From: CAYXZQ01 sp964469935
Lineage (GTDB): Archaea > Nanobdellota > Nanobdellia > Woesearchaeales > DSVV01
Reading direction: 5' to 3'
Assembly (NCBI GenBank): GCA_964469935.1
Contig: CAYXZQ010000031.1
Coordinates: 1 to 23,561 of the forward strand
DNA length: 23,561 nucleotides
Positions 13,710 to 22,257 of the stretch are shown here, piece by piece (position 1 is the stretch's first letter; each line of letters starts with the position of its first letter). The notes under the pieces are model-generated. The model saw only the letters and a program-made list of their open reading frames with translations, searched no databases and was not told the DNA's origin. Both the position numbers and the translations under genes were made by a program.

Positions 13710-16700
13710 TCAGAGCACCTTCTTTATCATCTTCGGGTCGATCCCCGAATCAAGGAGCTGCTGCCTTATCTCCTTTTTCTTCCTCTTTGCCTTCTTCTCC
13801 TTCTTCACGAATTCCTTGAGGTCCTTCTTGAGCTTTTTCTCTGCTGCATCTATCTCGGCAAAGCGCTTCTTGACCTCGAGCCTCGTATGGCCTGCCTTGA
13901 CCAGCTCCGCGATTATGAGCCCCCTAGGGATCTTCTCATCGAGTGCGTCCTTTATGTAATCCATGACCTCGTCATGCTTCACCTGTCTTTTCATCGGTGC
14001 ATCCTCTGCAGGCTTTTGCCCCTCGACATTCCCTACGGCATGCGATATCATCACCTTGACATAGTCCGGGTCGTAGCCCTGGTCTGTCAGCTGCTGCGTT
14101 ATCTGTTCGGCCGGCATGCCGTATTTCGATGATGATTTGATGTAGTCAATGATCTGCCTGTCCGTCTCTGCCCTGTCCTCGGGCGTGGGCCCTGTGCTGA
14201 AGGCCGTATTGCCTGTGTCGGACACGTCCTCTTCGGCGGGAGCATCCTCCTTTATCTGATAGGCGTCAAGCTCCATGCCCTGCATGATCCCGTCTATGAG
14301 CTCCGGCGCATGGCCTGCATCGAGGAGGAGCTTCCTTATCTCGCCAGGCGCAAGGCCCGACTGTATGCAGTCGTTGATGTAGCCCTGTATCTCGCTGTTC
14401 CTGGATTCCTGGTCGTCGAGAAGGCCCATGTCCACGAACTTGTTGACAACGTCCTGGGGCCCGTAGCCCGCGTCGACAAGCACCCTCTTGATGCTTTCCG
14501 GCTCCTGGCCGGAGTCTATCGCCGAACGTATGTAGTCGCCGAGCTCGTCGATGAGGTTCATCTCTGTGAATTTTGCCTTGATGTCTTCTTCTGCATATCC
14601 TGATCCGAGAAGCGCATCCTTTATGGTTTCAAGCTCCTGGCCTGCCTTCAAGCTGTTCGTTATGTACTGCGCAAGCTCGTCATCGGGATATTCCTCCAGA
14701 GGCTCTTTCTCAATGACAGGGGAAGCGGCTGCGGGGGGAAGAGCAGATTCAGAAACAGAATGCTCTTCCCCTGCAGCCTGTCGTGTCGGTTGTTTTTGTG
14801 ATTCAGCAAAGGAGTTTTGTTGGGGGTGTCTATGTGACTTGTAGACGTAAAAACCTGCTGATCCACCTCCCACAACCAAGACACATATAAGTATGATGAG
14901 CCATAAGTAGCTCGAACCGGCATCCTGTACCTGCGTGGGCTGCTCCACTGCGGGCGACTTCCCGGTATTGTTCTGCGGATCGGATGATGATGCCTTCTGA
15001 GACGCCGAATTGCCTACTGCCTGCTGTCCAGCAGCCTTAGTGACGGCAGCTGCGGTAGTGACAGGCTCCCTTGCCGATATCGCGAACAGGCTCAGTCCGT
15101 CGGTATCGGCCTCGTAATAGGCGTCTATGAGGTCCTTTCCTGTCTTTCTCGTAGGTATCTCCTCCCATGACGTGGTGTACCTGAAAAGGCTGATGCTGTC
15201 CTCGTCAAGCCCCTGATCGAGGATCCATTTCAGCGGGACTTTGAACAGCAAGCTGACAGAGCTGATGTCCTTATTTGATATGCCTGTCTTGTCGACCTGG
15301 AGGTACTCGTACACCGGCTGTGAGTAAGCCTTCAGGTTCGTCGTGTCGGTAATCTTCTCGACATCGATCTTGGCATCGGTCACGTCAGAACTGACCTTGA
15401 GTATGATACTAGTAATCGGGATGTCTCCTTTGTCTATCGTGAATGTCGCAGAGCTCCCTGAGGTGATGCTTGCGACGCTCGATGAGGCTGCCGACCCCGA
15501 GGATGTCGTTGTTGAGGTAGTGTCGACAGCGAACGATATCTTTCCCGGTTGAGTCATTATGTTCCCCCGGGTGTCGTTGCAGAGGACATAGAATGTGTAT
15601 GCCCCTTTCTTGAGCCCTGTGTACTTGAAGGTGTGCTGCTGGCTTGTACCTAGCATGGTGTAGTTCATCTGGCTGAAGCCTATGTTCACCTGAGAGAACC
15701 TGCATGTGGCGTACTCGTCAGTGTTGACCCTGAGGTTGGCGTAATCGTCTGAGATAGTGCCGTTGGGGTAGGTATATACTATCTTAGGGGGGGTGTTGTC
15801 ATCGACAGTGAAGGTGACGTTCTCGACGACCTCGTTTGATGCCAGGTCATCGCATGTGAACGTGGCGAGGTATTCGCTGTCGTCGTAGCATTTGCTGTCG
15901 AGGGCCTTTGAATACACGAACACGCTGTCCTCCTCGCAGTAGTAATCGCAGTCGTCCTGGTCATCGCTGCAGCTGCTCTTGCAGTCATCATAGTCGCTGC
16001 TGCACTTGTCCTTGTCGTCAGAGTTGATCGCATTGTCGAGGCATTCAGCCTTCTGGTCCTTGCAGTCGTCGACACAGGTGTCATAATCATCCTTGCAGCC
16101 GTCTTTGCAGTCGTCGATATTGTACGTCTCTTCCATACTGCCGCTGCTCAGGGAATCATACTCTTCGTCTGCACACTTATTGTTGCACGTGTCGTACTTC
16201 TCGTCGCATGTGTCCTCCTTGTCAGAGTCCCCGTCGGCGTCATCGTAGCAGGTCGACTTCTTGTCGTCGCATGTCGTTGTGCAGTCGTCGTACTTGTCCT
16301 GGAGATGCTCAAACAATTCGTAGGTGCAGTCTCCTTCCTCGTCAAGAGTCGCGTTCAGCACGACGCCCATGCAGTTGTTCACCGTGCCGCTGTCCTCCGG
16401 GTATGTGTCGTCGATACTCGGTTCTGTGGTATCCACCGTGTAAGAACGCTCGTATGACCGGACATTGCCGAAAGCGTCTGCGATATAAACCGTGATGTTG
16501 TGCTCGCCGTCGTCCAGGCTGGATTTTGAATAAACGTAATAGCTGCCGCTCTTGGTCATGCTGGTATTGGAACCCGAGTCGAAGCTTATCTTGGGGTAGC
16601 CTGTAGCAGGTGTTTCAGAGGTTGTTAACTTCGCGAGGAGGCTGTCGTTAGATGTATAGGCGCCGTCTGCCGGCGTGGGAGATGCGAATGCGCCTGTCGG

Positions 16701-19700
16701 TGCCGTAGTGTCGACCAGCTTGAAGTAGGTGGTCTCTGAGCCTGAGTTTCCGGATGAGTCAGTGCATGTGACTGTGAAGAAGAAATCGTATCCTGTGGTC
16801 TCGCCGGTGGCATTGAAGTATGCCGTATGGGTGAGGTTTGATGAGGTCGAGGGAGCCATCTTTTTAGCGGTCGAAATCGTGCTTGCCCCTATCTTGTATG
16901 AGCTCACCTTGCACATCGCTGCCTCGTCAGTGGTCGTCGTGACCCTCACGTTCTTCGAATCAGTTACCGTCGTGCTCATGTCGACCGGGTAGGTTATGGA
17001 TATCACAGGTGCAGTTCCGTCGGCTGTCACGAACGTGCTTTGGCTGCTCTGAACGCTGTTTGCAGACGAGTCGTTGCTTACGACAACGTAATAATACGAC
17101 CTGTCGTCATCGAGGCCGGTGAGGCTGATGCTGTGGCTCGTCACGAGGCTGGCTGAGGATTTTGAAAGGGTGTAGGACCCGCTGGAAGTCCCGTACCTGA
17201 CCTGCGAATCGGAAGCCTCATTTGTCGTCCATGTGATTGTCGCGGTTGTCGTCCCTATGCTGCTGCTTGCTACGCTCGATATGACGGGCGGCGTCGAGTC
17301 ATGGGTCGTCAAGCTGTATTCCGAGCTCTCTGCGGAATTGCTTGAAGGGTCGGTGCTGTTGACGACGTAATAGTAGGTCGTTTCCTCAGAGAGTCCAGTG
17401 AGCGCCAGGCTGTGGCTCGTAGTGTCTGTCGCGCTCGTCTTCGTCAGCGTATATGTTCCCGAAGACGTGCCGTACTTGACCAGGCTGTCGGAGGCCTCGT
17501 CCGTGGTCCATGATATGGTTGCGCCTGAACCTGTTATCGAAGAGGAGCCTATGGCTGATATCACAGGTGGTGTGATGTCAGCTGACGCGTCCGTGGTTAT
17601 GTCATAGGTGCCATACTCGGCGCAATAACCCTCAGAGTTGCAGACTGTTATGTTGAAATAGTACGTGGTATTGTCTGAAAGGCTGCTGAGTGTTGCTGCA
17701 TGGCTTGTGGACAAGCTTGAATTTGAGACAGAAGAGCCGAGAGATGATGCGCTCGTCCCGTAGCTGACAGAGACATTCGCCGAGTCGTCTGTACTGAATG
17801 TGAGCGCAAAGCTTGAAGTCGTTGTCGAGTTCTGCAGGCTGCTTATCACCGGGGCTGTCATGTCAGGAGCAGAATCCGTGCTGAAAACGTGGTATGCAGA
17901 TGCCGTGTCGATGTTGCCGCTCGAGTCATTGCACCTGTAATACAGGGTATATGTCGAGCCTGACGAGAGGCCTGATAAGTTGAATGAATGGACTGTTGCT
18001 CCTGTTATCGTGAAATCAGTCCCGTCTGCTGCGAAATCGAATGACGAGTCTGTGAAGTTGTACCTGCATGAGGCGTTCTCGTCAGTGGTCAGGTTTATCC
18101 ATGTCCACGTAGTGCTGTAAGAGAGGTTCGTGTCGTTTGCAGGGTAAGATATCGTGATGACCGGCGGGATCGAGTCGGATTCAGACTGGTTGATGATGAA
18201 ATAGTCTGTCGCAGTGAGATTGTCGTATCCCAGCGCGTCGCAAAAGACATTGAAGCTGTAATTCCCGCTTGCATTGAATGATTCTGGGTATTCATAATAC
18301 CCGCTCGAGCCATTGAGCGTCATGTTTACCGGCGTTGACCATGTACCTGTATTGTTGAACATGATCTCGCAATAAGAGCTTGAGGTGTTTAACGGACCGC
18401 TGCTCGAATAGTTTGCAAAGAACGTGACATTATCGCCCGTGTATCTTGTGATGCTGTCTGTCTGGTCCCAGATGCTCAGGTTTGCATACGTGCCAGCGGC
18501 AAAGCTTGAGAAATGGCTGACATTGAACACCAGCGTTATTCCTGTGCAGCTCACCAAAGTGCAGATGCCAGCAGCTTCGCAATCGGTCCCGCTCTCATAC
18601 ACAAGGCTGATGTTCGTGTTGTATCCTGATGTGTAATAGATCGTCCCTGCGGGGCATGTGACCCCGTGCATTGTTATCTCTGCCGACACATTGAGGTTCG
18701 AGAGGACTGACGAATCCACCGATACCAGGGAATCGCTGAAGTCTATGCTGCTGTCAAGGTCGAGCCCGGAGACATTGACATTGGCAAGATATCTCAGTGA
18801 GACATTGCTGCTCTCAAGCGTCAGGCTGCTGACATCCGTCAGGTCAGGCACAAGTTCCAGGTCTGTCGAGTTCCCTGTGAACTTGCTTGAACTGGGCAGG
18901 GTCCCTGTCTGGTTCTGTAGAGTGAAGTCTAGGGTTATGTCTGCAGTCAGGTTGTGGGTGGACTGCTGGCCCACGTAGCCTGACTTTGTCAGCCTGATCG
19001 AATATGTTATGTTTCCCGGAAGCTCAACAGATGCAAGGCCTGATGAATTCGTAAGGCTGGTGAAGACTGCGATGCTCGCATTGTCCTTTATCGTGATGTT
19101 CACGCCTGACAGGGCCGAGCTGGATGTGCCATTTACATATATGGCGAGGGTCTTATTCAGGTCAGGGACAGTGACAGGAGTGGTGTTGGTCGTGAATGTG
19201 TATGGTCCCTGCTCTGTGCAGAGGCTTTGGTCATTGCATGAGGTGATGTTGAAATAGTAGGTGGTATTATCGTCAAGGCCGGTAAGGTTGAAAGAGTGGC
19301 TGGTAGACAGGGTAGAATTGTCCTGGATCCAGGTGAGATTATCTGTGGCGTTTCCCCACATTATCGAAGAATTGGATAGGTCGTCAGTTGTCCAGCTTAT
19401 GACTGCTGACTGGTTGCCTGTCTGGTTGGTGATGCCTGATATAACAGGCGGAGTATAATCGAATGTCAACACGACTGTCCCTGAACCCGTGATATTGACC
19501 TGCCTGCTTGAGAATTTCGTGCTGTTGTAGGCGTAGAAGAGGTAATCATTATAATACAGCCTGCTGCTGGAGTTGGTCGTGTTCTGGGTGTATTCCGTGA
19601 TGTTCTTCTCTGCTGTGTATCCTGATGCACCTGTCGTGAGCGAGTAGGCAGGAGTCGAGAACCTGTCGGTGACATTGACGACTGCCCCGCTGACATTGTT

Positions 19701-21383
19701 GGAATAGGTATCATTGACAAATGCCCTGAAGAACCATTTTACATACAGCATCGCATAATCGTTGAAATTCAGATTCGAATCGTCAAAACTCGAGTTCAGC
19801 ACGGTGTTAGATGTGTTGGCGCCGCTGGATTCTATGTCGACTGTTGATGATGAAATCTGAGAGTTCCAGAGGAGGTTGCCGATTGCCGTGTTCGTGAACT
19901 GCAGTGCCGTCGCTGAAGCGCCCGAGATAGTGCTGTCTTTTATCGTGGAATCTGATGATGATGAGAGCCTTACGCCGTAGTTCACGTCGCTGATGCTATC
20001 ATTCAATATCTGCGTCCTGTTCGAGTTGCTTGAATATATGCCTATGCTGAAATTCAATATGTGGCAGTCCCTGATGGTGTTGTAATTAGAGCCGCCTGAT
20101 GATGAGTTGAGGTATATGCCATATCCCCCTCCTCCCGATGCCCAGATGAAGTGTCCCCTGCAACTGAACGTGATGTTGTCCCTGCCGTTGAAATCCAGGC
20201 AGTTCCCCATGGGTCCTGTGATGTTTGTGTCAAGGTATACCTTGCTTCCTGCAGATGCTGCGGCTATCTCCTGGTTGCAGCTTTGGCAATCAGAGCAGTT
20301 CCCGTCCATCACCGGCTCCTCTTCATTGCTGATTGTTGCGACAACGATGCTTGTGCTTGATCTGTTGTAAAACACGATTGTTATGTTCGGCGAATATGTG
20401 CTTGAGGTCGAGAGCCTGCCCTCCTTGATGGCAATCGCCCTGCCATTGTCAATCTCGGCCGAAGATAGGTTCCCGAGGTGCCTGCCTATGTCCGTGCAGT
20501 TCCAGGGCCCGTCCTTGTTGGTGCAGTACCTGAGCGAATAATCACCGCTTGCATCACTGCCGTTGTAGTAGACGATGTGGGCCTTTGAGCTGTTGTCAAG
20601 GGCAAGCGATGTGAACATGCCGTTGTCCAGCCCTGTTTCGACAAACCTTCCGATAAGGCTGCCGCCTGTGTTGTTGTTATAGCATATGTCATTCCCGTAG
20701 TCTGTTGCAGAGTAATGTGCCTTGTCGTTATCATCAAGTGCAAGGGAAGAGGATTCAGATCCAATGCAGTCGCCCATGACATCAGGGGTCTCGCATACCC
20801 ATGCCCCTGAAGAGTTTGTGCAATACCTTTCCATGTCTGAACTGTCCTCATCTGCGATATGAACATCATCATTACTGTCGATTGCAATGCCTGTATAACC
20901 ATGGCTGTCTTCGATCGATGTGCAGTTCCATGAGCTGTTGATAATGTGGCAGTACCTCAGCATATCATCAGTATAATCATAGTGCGATATATGAGGCATG
21001 TCTGAGCTGTCGATTGCAATGGAGTTGTATGAGCCGTTGGTCTCGACAAAAGCACATCCCCACGAGCCCCCTGTGTTGTTGCAATAGTCCAGGTCCGTGA
21101 AATTCTGATAGCTTATGTGTATCCTGTCTGCGCTGTCGACTGCAATCGATGTTGCATCTCCGCCGATGCTAATTTCCTGGCAGTCCCATGTACCGGCCTT
21201 GTTGTTGCAGTAGTTCAGAGATGATAGGTTCTCATATGTCAGATGGACAAATCCATTGCTGTCGAGCGCGACTGAGATCCAAGGGTCTTGATTCGCTATG
21301 CCGGTTCTCACTACGCTGTAATCGATATTGGCCAGTGCAACAGGCATCGACAGCAGGATGATGATCAGAAGCAGCCATTTCAT
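13710..21383 (-). CDS. Giant membrane-anchored surface protein (2557 aa) with beta-helix, FnIII, PGF-pre-PGF and cytoplasmic helical repeats
   Basis: The start is ATG 21381-21383 behind GGGGTGG; the upstream in-frame Met lies inside the preceding gene. Domains in approximate order: signal peptide MKWLLLIIILLSMPVALA; six or seven propeller-like repeats of about 45 aa (SIAIDS..HIS..YC.N..G.W.C, to about 330); right-handed beta-helix (about 358-548, with GIYLNSSSGGSNYNTIRDC); many Ig/FnIII modules (about 600-1930); a Cys/Asp-rich insertion in one of them (about 1684-1817); a PGF-pre-PGF type domain (about 1970-2103, with SVSLLFKVPLKWI and DGLSLFAIS); one transmembrane helix (about 2155-2181); then about 370 cytoplasmic residues with six helical repeats. 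N-x-S/T sites are very many, so heavy N-glycosylation is likely. The role is probably adhesion, S-layer support or contact with another cell; this is inferred from architecture. Confidence 0.93.
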   Translation of the reverse strand: MKWLLLIIILLSMPVALANIDYSVVRTGIANQDPWISVALDSNGFVHLTYENLSSLNYCNNKAGTWDCQEISIGGDATSIAVDSADRIHISYQNFTDLDYCNNTGGSWGCAFVETNGSYNSIAIDSSDMPHISHYDYTDDMLRYCHIINSSWNCTSIEDSHGYTGIAIDSNDDVHIADEDSSDMERYCTNSSGAWVCETPDVMGDCIGSESSSLALDDNDKAHYSATDYGNDICYNNNTGGSLIGRFVETGLDNGMFTSLALDNSSKAHIVYYNGSDASGDYSLRYCTNKDGPWNCTDIGRHLGNLSSAEIDNGRAIAIKEGRLSTSSTYSPNITIVFYNRSSTSIVVATISNEEEPVMDGNCSDCQSCNQEIAAASAGSKVYLDTNITGPMGNCLDFNGRDNITFSCRGHFIWASGGGGYGIYLNSSSGGSNYNTIRDCHILNFSIGIYSSNSNRTQILNDSISDVNYGVRLSSSSDSTIKDSTISGASATALQFTNTAIGNLLWNSQISSSTVDIESSGANTSNTVLNSSFDDSNLNFNDYAMLYVKWFFRAFVNDTYSNNVSGAVVNVTDRFSTPAYSLTTGASGYTAEKNITEYTQNTTNSSSRLYYNDYLFYAYNSTKFSSRQVNITGSGTVVLTFDYTPPVISGITNQTGNQSAVISWTTDDLSNSSIMWGNATDNLTWIQDNSTLSTSHSFNLTGLDDNTTYYFNITSCNDQSLCTEQGPYTFTTNTTPVTVPDLNKTLAIYVNGTSSSALSGVNITIKDNASIAVFTSLTNSSGLASVELPGNITYSIRLTKSGYVGQQSTHNLTADITLDFTLQNQTGTLPSSSKFTGNSTDLELVPDLTDVSSLTLESSNVSLRYLANVNVSGLDLDSSIDFSDSLVSVDSSVLSNLNVSAEITMHGVTCPAGTIYYTSGYNTNISLVYESGTDCEAAGICTLVSCTGITLVFNVSHFSSFAAGTYANLSIWDQTDSITRYTGDNVTFFANYSSSGPLNTSSSYCEIMFNNTGTWSTPVNMTLNGSSGYYEYPESFNASGNYSFNVFCDALGYDNLTATDYFIINQSESDSIPPVITISYPANDTNLSYSTTWTWINLTTDENASCRYNFTDSSFDFAADGTDFTITGATVHSFNLSGLSSGSTYTLYYRCNDSSGNIDTASAYHVFSTDSAPDMTAPVISSLQNSTTTSSFALTFSTDDSANVSVSYGTSASSLGSSVSNSSLSTSHAATLSSLSDNTTYYFNITVCNSEGYCAEYGTYDITTDASADITPPVISAIGSSSITGSGATISWTTDEASDSLVKYGTSSGTYTLTKTSATDTTSHSLALTGLSEETTYYYVVNSTDPSSNSAESSEYSLTTHDSTPPVISSVASSSIGTTTATITWTTNEASDSQVRYGTSSGSYTLSKSSASLVTSHSISLTGLDDDRSYYYVVVSNDSSANSVQSSQSTFVTADGTAPVISITYPVDMSTTVTDSKNVRVTTTTDEAAMCKVSSYKIGASTISTAKKMAPSTSSNLTHTAYFNATGETTGYDFFFTVTCTDSSGNSGSETTYFKLVDTTAPTGAFASPTPADGAYTSNDSLLAKLTTSETPATGYPKISFDSGSNTSMTKSGSYYVYSKSSLDDGEHNITVYIADAFGNVRSYERSYTVDTTEPSIDDTYPEDSGTVNNCMGVVLNATLDEEGDCTYELFEHLQDKYDDCTTTCDDKKSTCYDDADGDSDKEDTCDEKYDTCNNKCADEEYDSLSSGSMEETYNIDDCKDGCKDDYDTCVDDCKDQKAECLDNAINSDDKDKCSSDYDDCKSSCSDDQDDCDYYCEEDSVFVYSKALDSKCYDDSEYLATFTCDDLASNEVVENVTFTVDDNTPPKIVYTYPNGTISDDYANLRVNTDEYATCRFSQVNIGFSQMNYTMLGTSQQHTFKYTGLKKGAYTFYVLCNDTRGNIMTQPGKISFAVDTTSTTTSSGSAASSSVASITSGSSATFTIDKGDIPITSIILKVSSDVTDAKIDVEKITDTTNLKAYSQPVYEYLQVDKTGISNKDISSVSLLFKVPLKWILDQGLDEDSISLFRYTTSWEEIPTRKTGKDLIDAYYEADTDGLSLFAISAREPVTTAAAVTKAAGQQAVGNSASQKASSSDPQNNTGKSPAVEQPTQVQDAGSSYLWLIILICVLVVGGGSAGFYVYKSHRHPQQNSFAESQKQPTRQAAGEEHSVSESALPPAAASPVIEKEPLEEYPDDELAQYITNSLKAGQELETIKDALLGSGYAEEDIKAKFTEMNLIDELGDYIRSAIDSGQEPESIKRVLVDAGYGPQDVVNKFVDMGLLDDQESRNSEIQGYINDCIQSGLAPGEIRKLLLDAGHAPELIDGIMQGMELDAYQIKEDAPAEEDVSDTGNTAFSTGPTPEDRAETDRQIIDYIKSSSKYGMPAEQITQQLTDQGYDPDYVKVMISHAVGNVEGQKPAEDAPMKRQVKHDEVMDYIKDALDEKIPRGLIIAELVKAGHTRLEVKKRFAEIDAAEKKLKKDLKEFVKKEKKAKRKKKEIRQQLLDSGIDPKMIKKVL
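13713..14690 (-). repeat. Six UBA-like helical repeats in the cytoplasmic tail of the giant protein
   Basis: Residues about 2232-2557 hold six units of about 40-50 aa following the pattern 'YI..AL..G...E.IK..L..AGY....I...F'. The phrases LGSGYAEEDIKAKF, VDAGYGPQDVVNKF, LDAGHAPELIDGIM, TDQGYDPDYVKVMI, VKAGHTRLEVKKRF and LDSGIDPKMIKKVL mark the same turn in each. The last unit carries a strongly basic Lys-rich helix. The units look like short three-helix bundles resembling UBA/CUE folds. They follow the transmembrane helix and so should face the cytoplasm. Confidence 0.7.
15932..16330 (-). repeat. Cys/Asp-rich helical insertion with alternating C-x3-C and C-x6-C spacing
   Basis: About 134 residues (1684-1817 of the giant protein) contain 17 cysteines, mostly spaced alternately by 3 and 6 residues (CTTTC, CDDKKSTC, CNNKC, CKDGC, CKDDYDTC, CVDDC, CKSSC, CDYYC), with Asp/Lys between them. 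Spacing of 4 then 7 puts Cys on one face of a helix, as in a hendecad. The block interrupts an Ig/FnIII-type module, whose strands resume with SKALDSKCYDDSEY. Confidence 0.8.
17005..17575 (-). repeat. Two tandem near-identical FnIII modules inside the giant gene
   Basis: Two consecutive units of about 94 codons start TPPVIS and share WTTDEASDSLVKYGTSSG / WTTNEASDSQVRYGTSSG, then TSHSLALTGL / TSHSISLTGL and TTYYYVV / RSYYYVV. The similarity is much higher than to the other FnIII modules nearby, which points to a recent internal duplication or gene conversion. Confidence 0.75.
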
Positions 21384-21673
21384 GGCGGACCACCCCTGGT
21401 TACCTCGGTGTCTGCAAGGACCTTCCTTCTCGTATACGGCAGGTTCCATACCTTGAAGAACTGGATCAGGTCGTCCTCGAACCTTTCCTCGACCATGAGC
21501 ACTGTCCTTCCCAGATGCAGGACCCTGAACTGCTTGACTATCCCTGACTGGCCGTCCCTTCCCTTGAGGGCGTAATAGAACCTTACCTTGTCTTTCTTCA
21601 GCAGATGTTCAGTAGAATAAGTATATATCACCATGGGTTTCGGGTCGGCGATATAACTGCTTGTGCCAATCAT
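21380..21673 (-). CDS. Hypothetical 97-aa protein translationally coupled to the giant surface protein
   Basis: The start is ATG 21671-21673 and the stop TGA overlaps the giant gene's ATG (ATGA, 21380-21383), so ribosomes can pass from one to the other. The product is soluble and mixed alpha/beta. A central LLKKDKVRFYYALKGRDGQS leads to a strand pair (VKQFRVLHLGRTVLMVEE) and an amphipathic helix (EDDLIQFFKVWNLPY). The 'KVRFYYALKGRDG.SGIV' stretch, followed by basic residues, would suit a small nucleic-acid-binding fold, but I recognise no family. It is first in the operon, 25 bases downstream of a TATA-like box, and a dyad element lies directly against its start codon. It could regulate, chaperone or simply lead the giant gene; none of these is shown. 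Confidence 0.75.
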   Translation of the reverse strand: MIGTSSYIADPKPMVIYTYSTEHLLKKDKVRFYYALKGRDGQSGIVKQFRVLHLGRTVLMVEERFEDDLIQFFKVWNLPYTRRKVLADTEVTRGGPP

Positions 21674-21691
21674 TGTTAACCTTATTAACAA
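21673..21691. promoter_or_regulatory. Operator-like dyad over the presumed transcription start of the surface-protein operon
   Basis: TTGTTAA-CCTTA-TTAACAA is a perfect 7-bp inverted repeat that begins at the first base of the 97-aa gene's start codon. It lies between that codon and the TATA-like box at 21698-21705, so anything bound here would cover the start site. It is the most symmetric member of the array that fills the spacer upstream. Confidence 0.6.
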
Positions 21692-22257
21692 TTAGAATAT
21701 TTAAATCTTTCGATTATAAATCAGTTAACAATAAATTATTTTTATTATGAAGCCTATATAATTTTAATACCTAAATATGAAATTGAAGTTATATAAAATA
21801 ACATATTGAATTATTATTTTATTTTAAAATGAGATTAGAAACCTTCATTGTTATATCAGTTAACAAAATATTTGTTATATAATTTAACTATAATATGATT
21901 ATTATCAATTTTAGTTAAATTAATATTAATTTTTACAATTTTATTATTTTGTATAGAAACAATAAATTGGATATTAGTGATTTCTGTTAAATCAATTAAC
22001 ATAATTTTTCTTAAATTTTCCAATTAAGATGGTTTATAATGAATATTCATCAATATTTTGTTAAAAAATTAACTGATTTCATGTAATTATTGCTTTTTGT
22101 TAATCTATTTAATAAACTTTAATTGGAGTTTATCGTGAATTATAACAAAAACTGTTTTTATTCCATTTATTGTTATACTATTTAATATGAAAATAATATA
22201 TCTAAGTAATTAAGCGATATTAAAATGATAAGAAACATTTTTGTTATCCTATTTAAC
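21674..22257. repeat. 575-bp A/T-rich spacer with an array of GTTA-N7-TAAC dyads
   Basis: No reading frame of note is present. G+C is about 15% by hand count over several lines, against roughly half in the flanking genes. Exact GTTA-N7-TAAC cores occur at 21675-21689, 21788-21802, 21850-21864, 21874-21888, 21986-22000 and 22243-22257. Near matches are at 22060-22073 (6-base spacer), 22099-22113 and 22172-22186 (TAAT ending), and a half-site lies at 21726-21729. The wider consensus is about TTGTTAtatctatTTAACaa. The last copy runs over the stop codon of the glycosyltransferase gene. The array suggests cooperative binding by a regulator or chromatin protein, or a replication-origin-like element. 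Confidence 0.72.
21698..21705 (-). promoter_or_regulatory. TATA-like box of the surface-protein operon
   Basis: The minus strand reads TTTAAATA, 25-32 bases upstream of the ATG at 21673. This fits a leaderless archaeal transcript whose start would lie inside the adjoining dyad element. Confidence 0.6.

Noticed and set aside
15779..16345. Thr/Arg-rich minus-strand frames over the Cys/Asp segment
   Set aside because: They are out-of-frame readings of the repetitive Cys/Asp codons of the giant gene.
21674..22248. The A/T-rich spacer as an insertion sequence, integrated element or sequencing artefact
   Set aside because: There is no transposase, terminal inverted repeat pair or target duplication, and the ordered dyads and promoter argue for a functional spacer; an origin of replication stays possible but I see no Orc1/Cdc6 gene or known ORB sequence.
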